This document shows positions 63,059 through 64,000 of a DNA stretch of 64,000 bases, piece after piece. The stretch is from Paracoccaceae bacterium. GTDB taxonomy: Bacteria > Pseudomonadota > Alphaproteobacteria > Rhodobacterales > Rhodobacteraceae. Made by a program: the position numbers and the translations under genes. The notes under the pieces were generated by a model that saw only the letters and a list, made by a program, of their open reading frames with translations, was not told the DNA's origin and searched no databases. Location: assembly GCA_024236495.1 (NCBI GenBank), contig JACKKJ010000005.1:1-64000 (forward strand), given 5' to 3'. How positions within the stretch are numbered: position 1 is the first letter of the stretch; each line of letters starts with the position of its first letter.

Positions 63059-64000
63059 GCGTCGAGTTTCTTCTGTGCGTCGGGTCGTTGTTCGTGCTGG
63101 CCGGGATCGGTGCGCCGGTGGCCTATGCGATCCTCGTCGCCGCGATGATCTATGTCGGCGCCAGCGGCCAGGGTATCGGCATCGTCGGCAAGAACCTTCT
63201 GGACGGGCTTTATCAAAGCTTCCTTCTGCTGGCGGTTCCGCTTTTCATCGTGGCGGCGAACATCATGAACGCGGGCACGATATCGGACCGGCTTCTGGGT
63301 TTCTGCGTCGCCGTGGTCGGGCGCTTCAGGGGCGGGCTTGGCCATGTCAACGTCATGGCATCGCTGATCTTTTCGGGGATGTCGGGGTCGGCGGTCGCCG
63401 ATGCCGCGGGCATCGGGCGGATCATCATCGACATGATGCGCAAGGATGGCCGCTTTACCCCCGGGTACGCCGCAGCGATCACCGCGGCCTCGGCGACGAT
63501 CGGCCCGATCATCCCGCCTTCCATCCCGATGGTCCTTTACGCGCTCGTCTCGAACGCGTCGATCGGCCACCTGTTCCTTGGTGGCATCCTGCCGGGGTTA
63601 TTCATGGGCGCGGTTCTTATGGCGTTGAACGCATGGGCTTCGCATCGCCGCGGTTTCGCGGTCGAGCCGCCGGTGCCGCTTGCCGCGCTTCCCCGCAAGA
63701 CCGCCGACGCCTTTCCGGCGCTGCTGATGCCGGCGATCCTGCTTTATGGCATCTACGGCGGCGTGACCACGCCGACCGAGGCCGCGGCGGTCGCCGCCTT
63801 CTACGCGCTGATCCTGGCGGCGCTGGTCTATCGCGCGCTGAGCCTGGGCGCCTTCTATCGGATCCTGGTCGACTCCGCCCGGTCCTCGGCGGCGGTGGGG
63901 CTGGTGATCGGCGGGGCCCTGATCCTGAACTACATCGTCGCGTCAGAGAATATTCCGAACCTCCTGGCCGGCTGGCTTGTCGCGCTCGATGTCTCGCCGC
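63055..64000 (+). CDS. TRAP transporter large permease (DctM), truncated at window edge
   Basis: The 5' part of the large permease (about 315 codons seen; the family is around 430). The ATG overlaps the dctQ stop. Early sequence has SGMSGSAVADAAGIG and the TIGPIIPPSIPMVLYA loop, both hallmarks of DctM. The frame is open to the right edge. It forms the ion-coupled pore of this TRAP system. Confidence 0.92.
   Translation, partial: MSVEFLLCVGSLFVLAGIGAPVAYAILVAAMIYVGASGQGIGIVGKNLLDGLYQSFLLLAVPLFIVAANIMNAGTISDRLLGFCVAVVGRFRGGLGHVNVMASLIFSGMSGSAVADAAGIGRIIIDMMRKDGRFTPGYAAAITAASATIGPIIPPSIPMVLYALVSNASIGHLFLGGILPGLFMGAVLMALNAWASHRRGFAVEPPVPLAALPRKTADAFPALLMPAILLYGIYGGVTTPTEAAAVAAFYALILAALVYRALSLGAFYRILVDSARSSAAVGLVIGGALILNYIVASENIPNLLAGWLVALDVSP

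Overview
The window looks like chromosomal DNA of an aerobic or facultative alphaproteobacterium of the Rhodobacteraceae. It is G+C-rich with dense genes. Lineage markers include a GcrA cell-cycle regulator, a DUF1467 gene coupled to methylmalonyl-CoA epimerase, unlinked carA and carB, an R. capsulatus-like cytochrome c2, ctaD standing alone, a tRNA-His without G-1 but with A73, and Xsc with a MocR-type TauR. I saw no rRNA, CRISPR array, insertion sequence or phage gene.

Layout. 0-8.5 kb: MoxR ATPase, DUF167, a class II deacetylase coupled to an ornithine-cyclodeaminase-family gene, a LacI regulator, nitroreductase, EI24 protein, DUF1467/mce, a response regulator, a GNAT and a 38-aa membrane peptide. 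8.5-16.6 kb: aspS, two coupled GT87 genes, carB. 16.6-25.2 kb: a FIST-domain (NosP-like) sensor overlapping a PAS hybrid kinase and followed by no other gene, with a LuxR-type response regulator facing away from a form II CO-dehydrogenase-type operon (coxG-coxS-coxL-coxM). 25.2-33 kb: two small cysteine proteins, each with an FNR box about 64 bp before its start, an IMPACT-family gene, dgkA, a four-helix membrane protein, a double-CDGSH protein, a third GT87 gene, rimO, an ABC-2 exporter and gcrA. 33-43 kb: an unrecognised 464-aa gene, argD-argF, hrpB, meaB, SOS-type mmcB, a GNAT, tRNA-His and FMN-riboswitch ribH. 43-54 kb: tRNA-Leu, a peptidoglycan-binding protein, lipB, a 43-aa lipoprotein, cycA, ctaD, a GNAT-YoaP protein, DUF2244, yqeY, carA and an MshEN-GT2 glycosyltransferase. 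54-64 kb: ackA and xsc with divergent tauR, then HpcH/HpaI aldolase, aroQ, two GntR/FCD regulators and a TRAP transporter whose large subunit runs off the right edge.

Themes. Several genes serve respiration and redox sensing: FIST sensor and kinase, FNR boxes, a PrrA/RegA-like palindrome before cycA, ctaD, CDGSH. Others feed carbon use: Mo-hydroxylase (cox), sulfoacetaldehyde to acetyl phosphate to acetate (Xsc, AckA), methylmalonyl-CoA handling (Mce, MeaB), and a TRAP-fed aldolase/dehydroquinase module. The most system-like locus is the FIST sensor, hybrid kinase and LuxR regulator beside the form II cox operon, with a palindrome between the divergent genes. Functional links there are inferred from order, overlap and the palindrome only.
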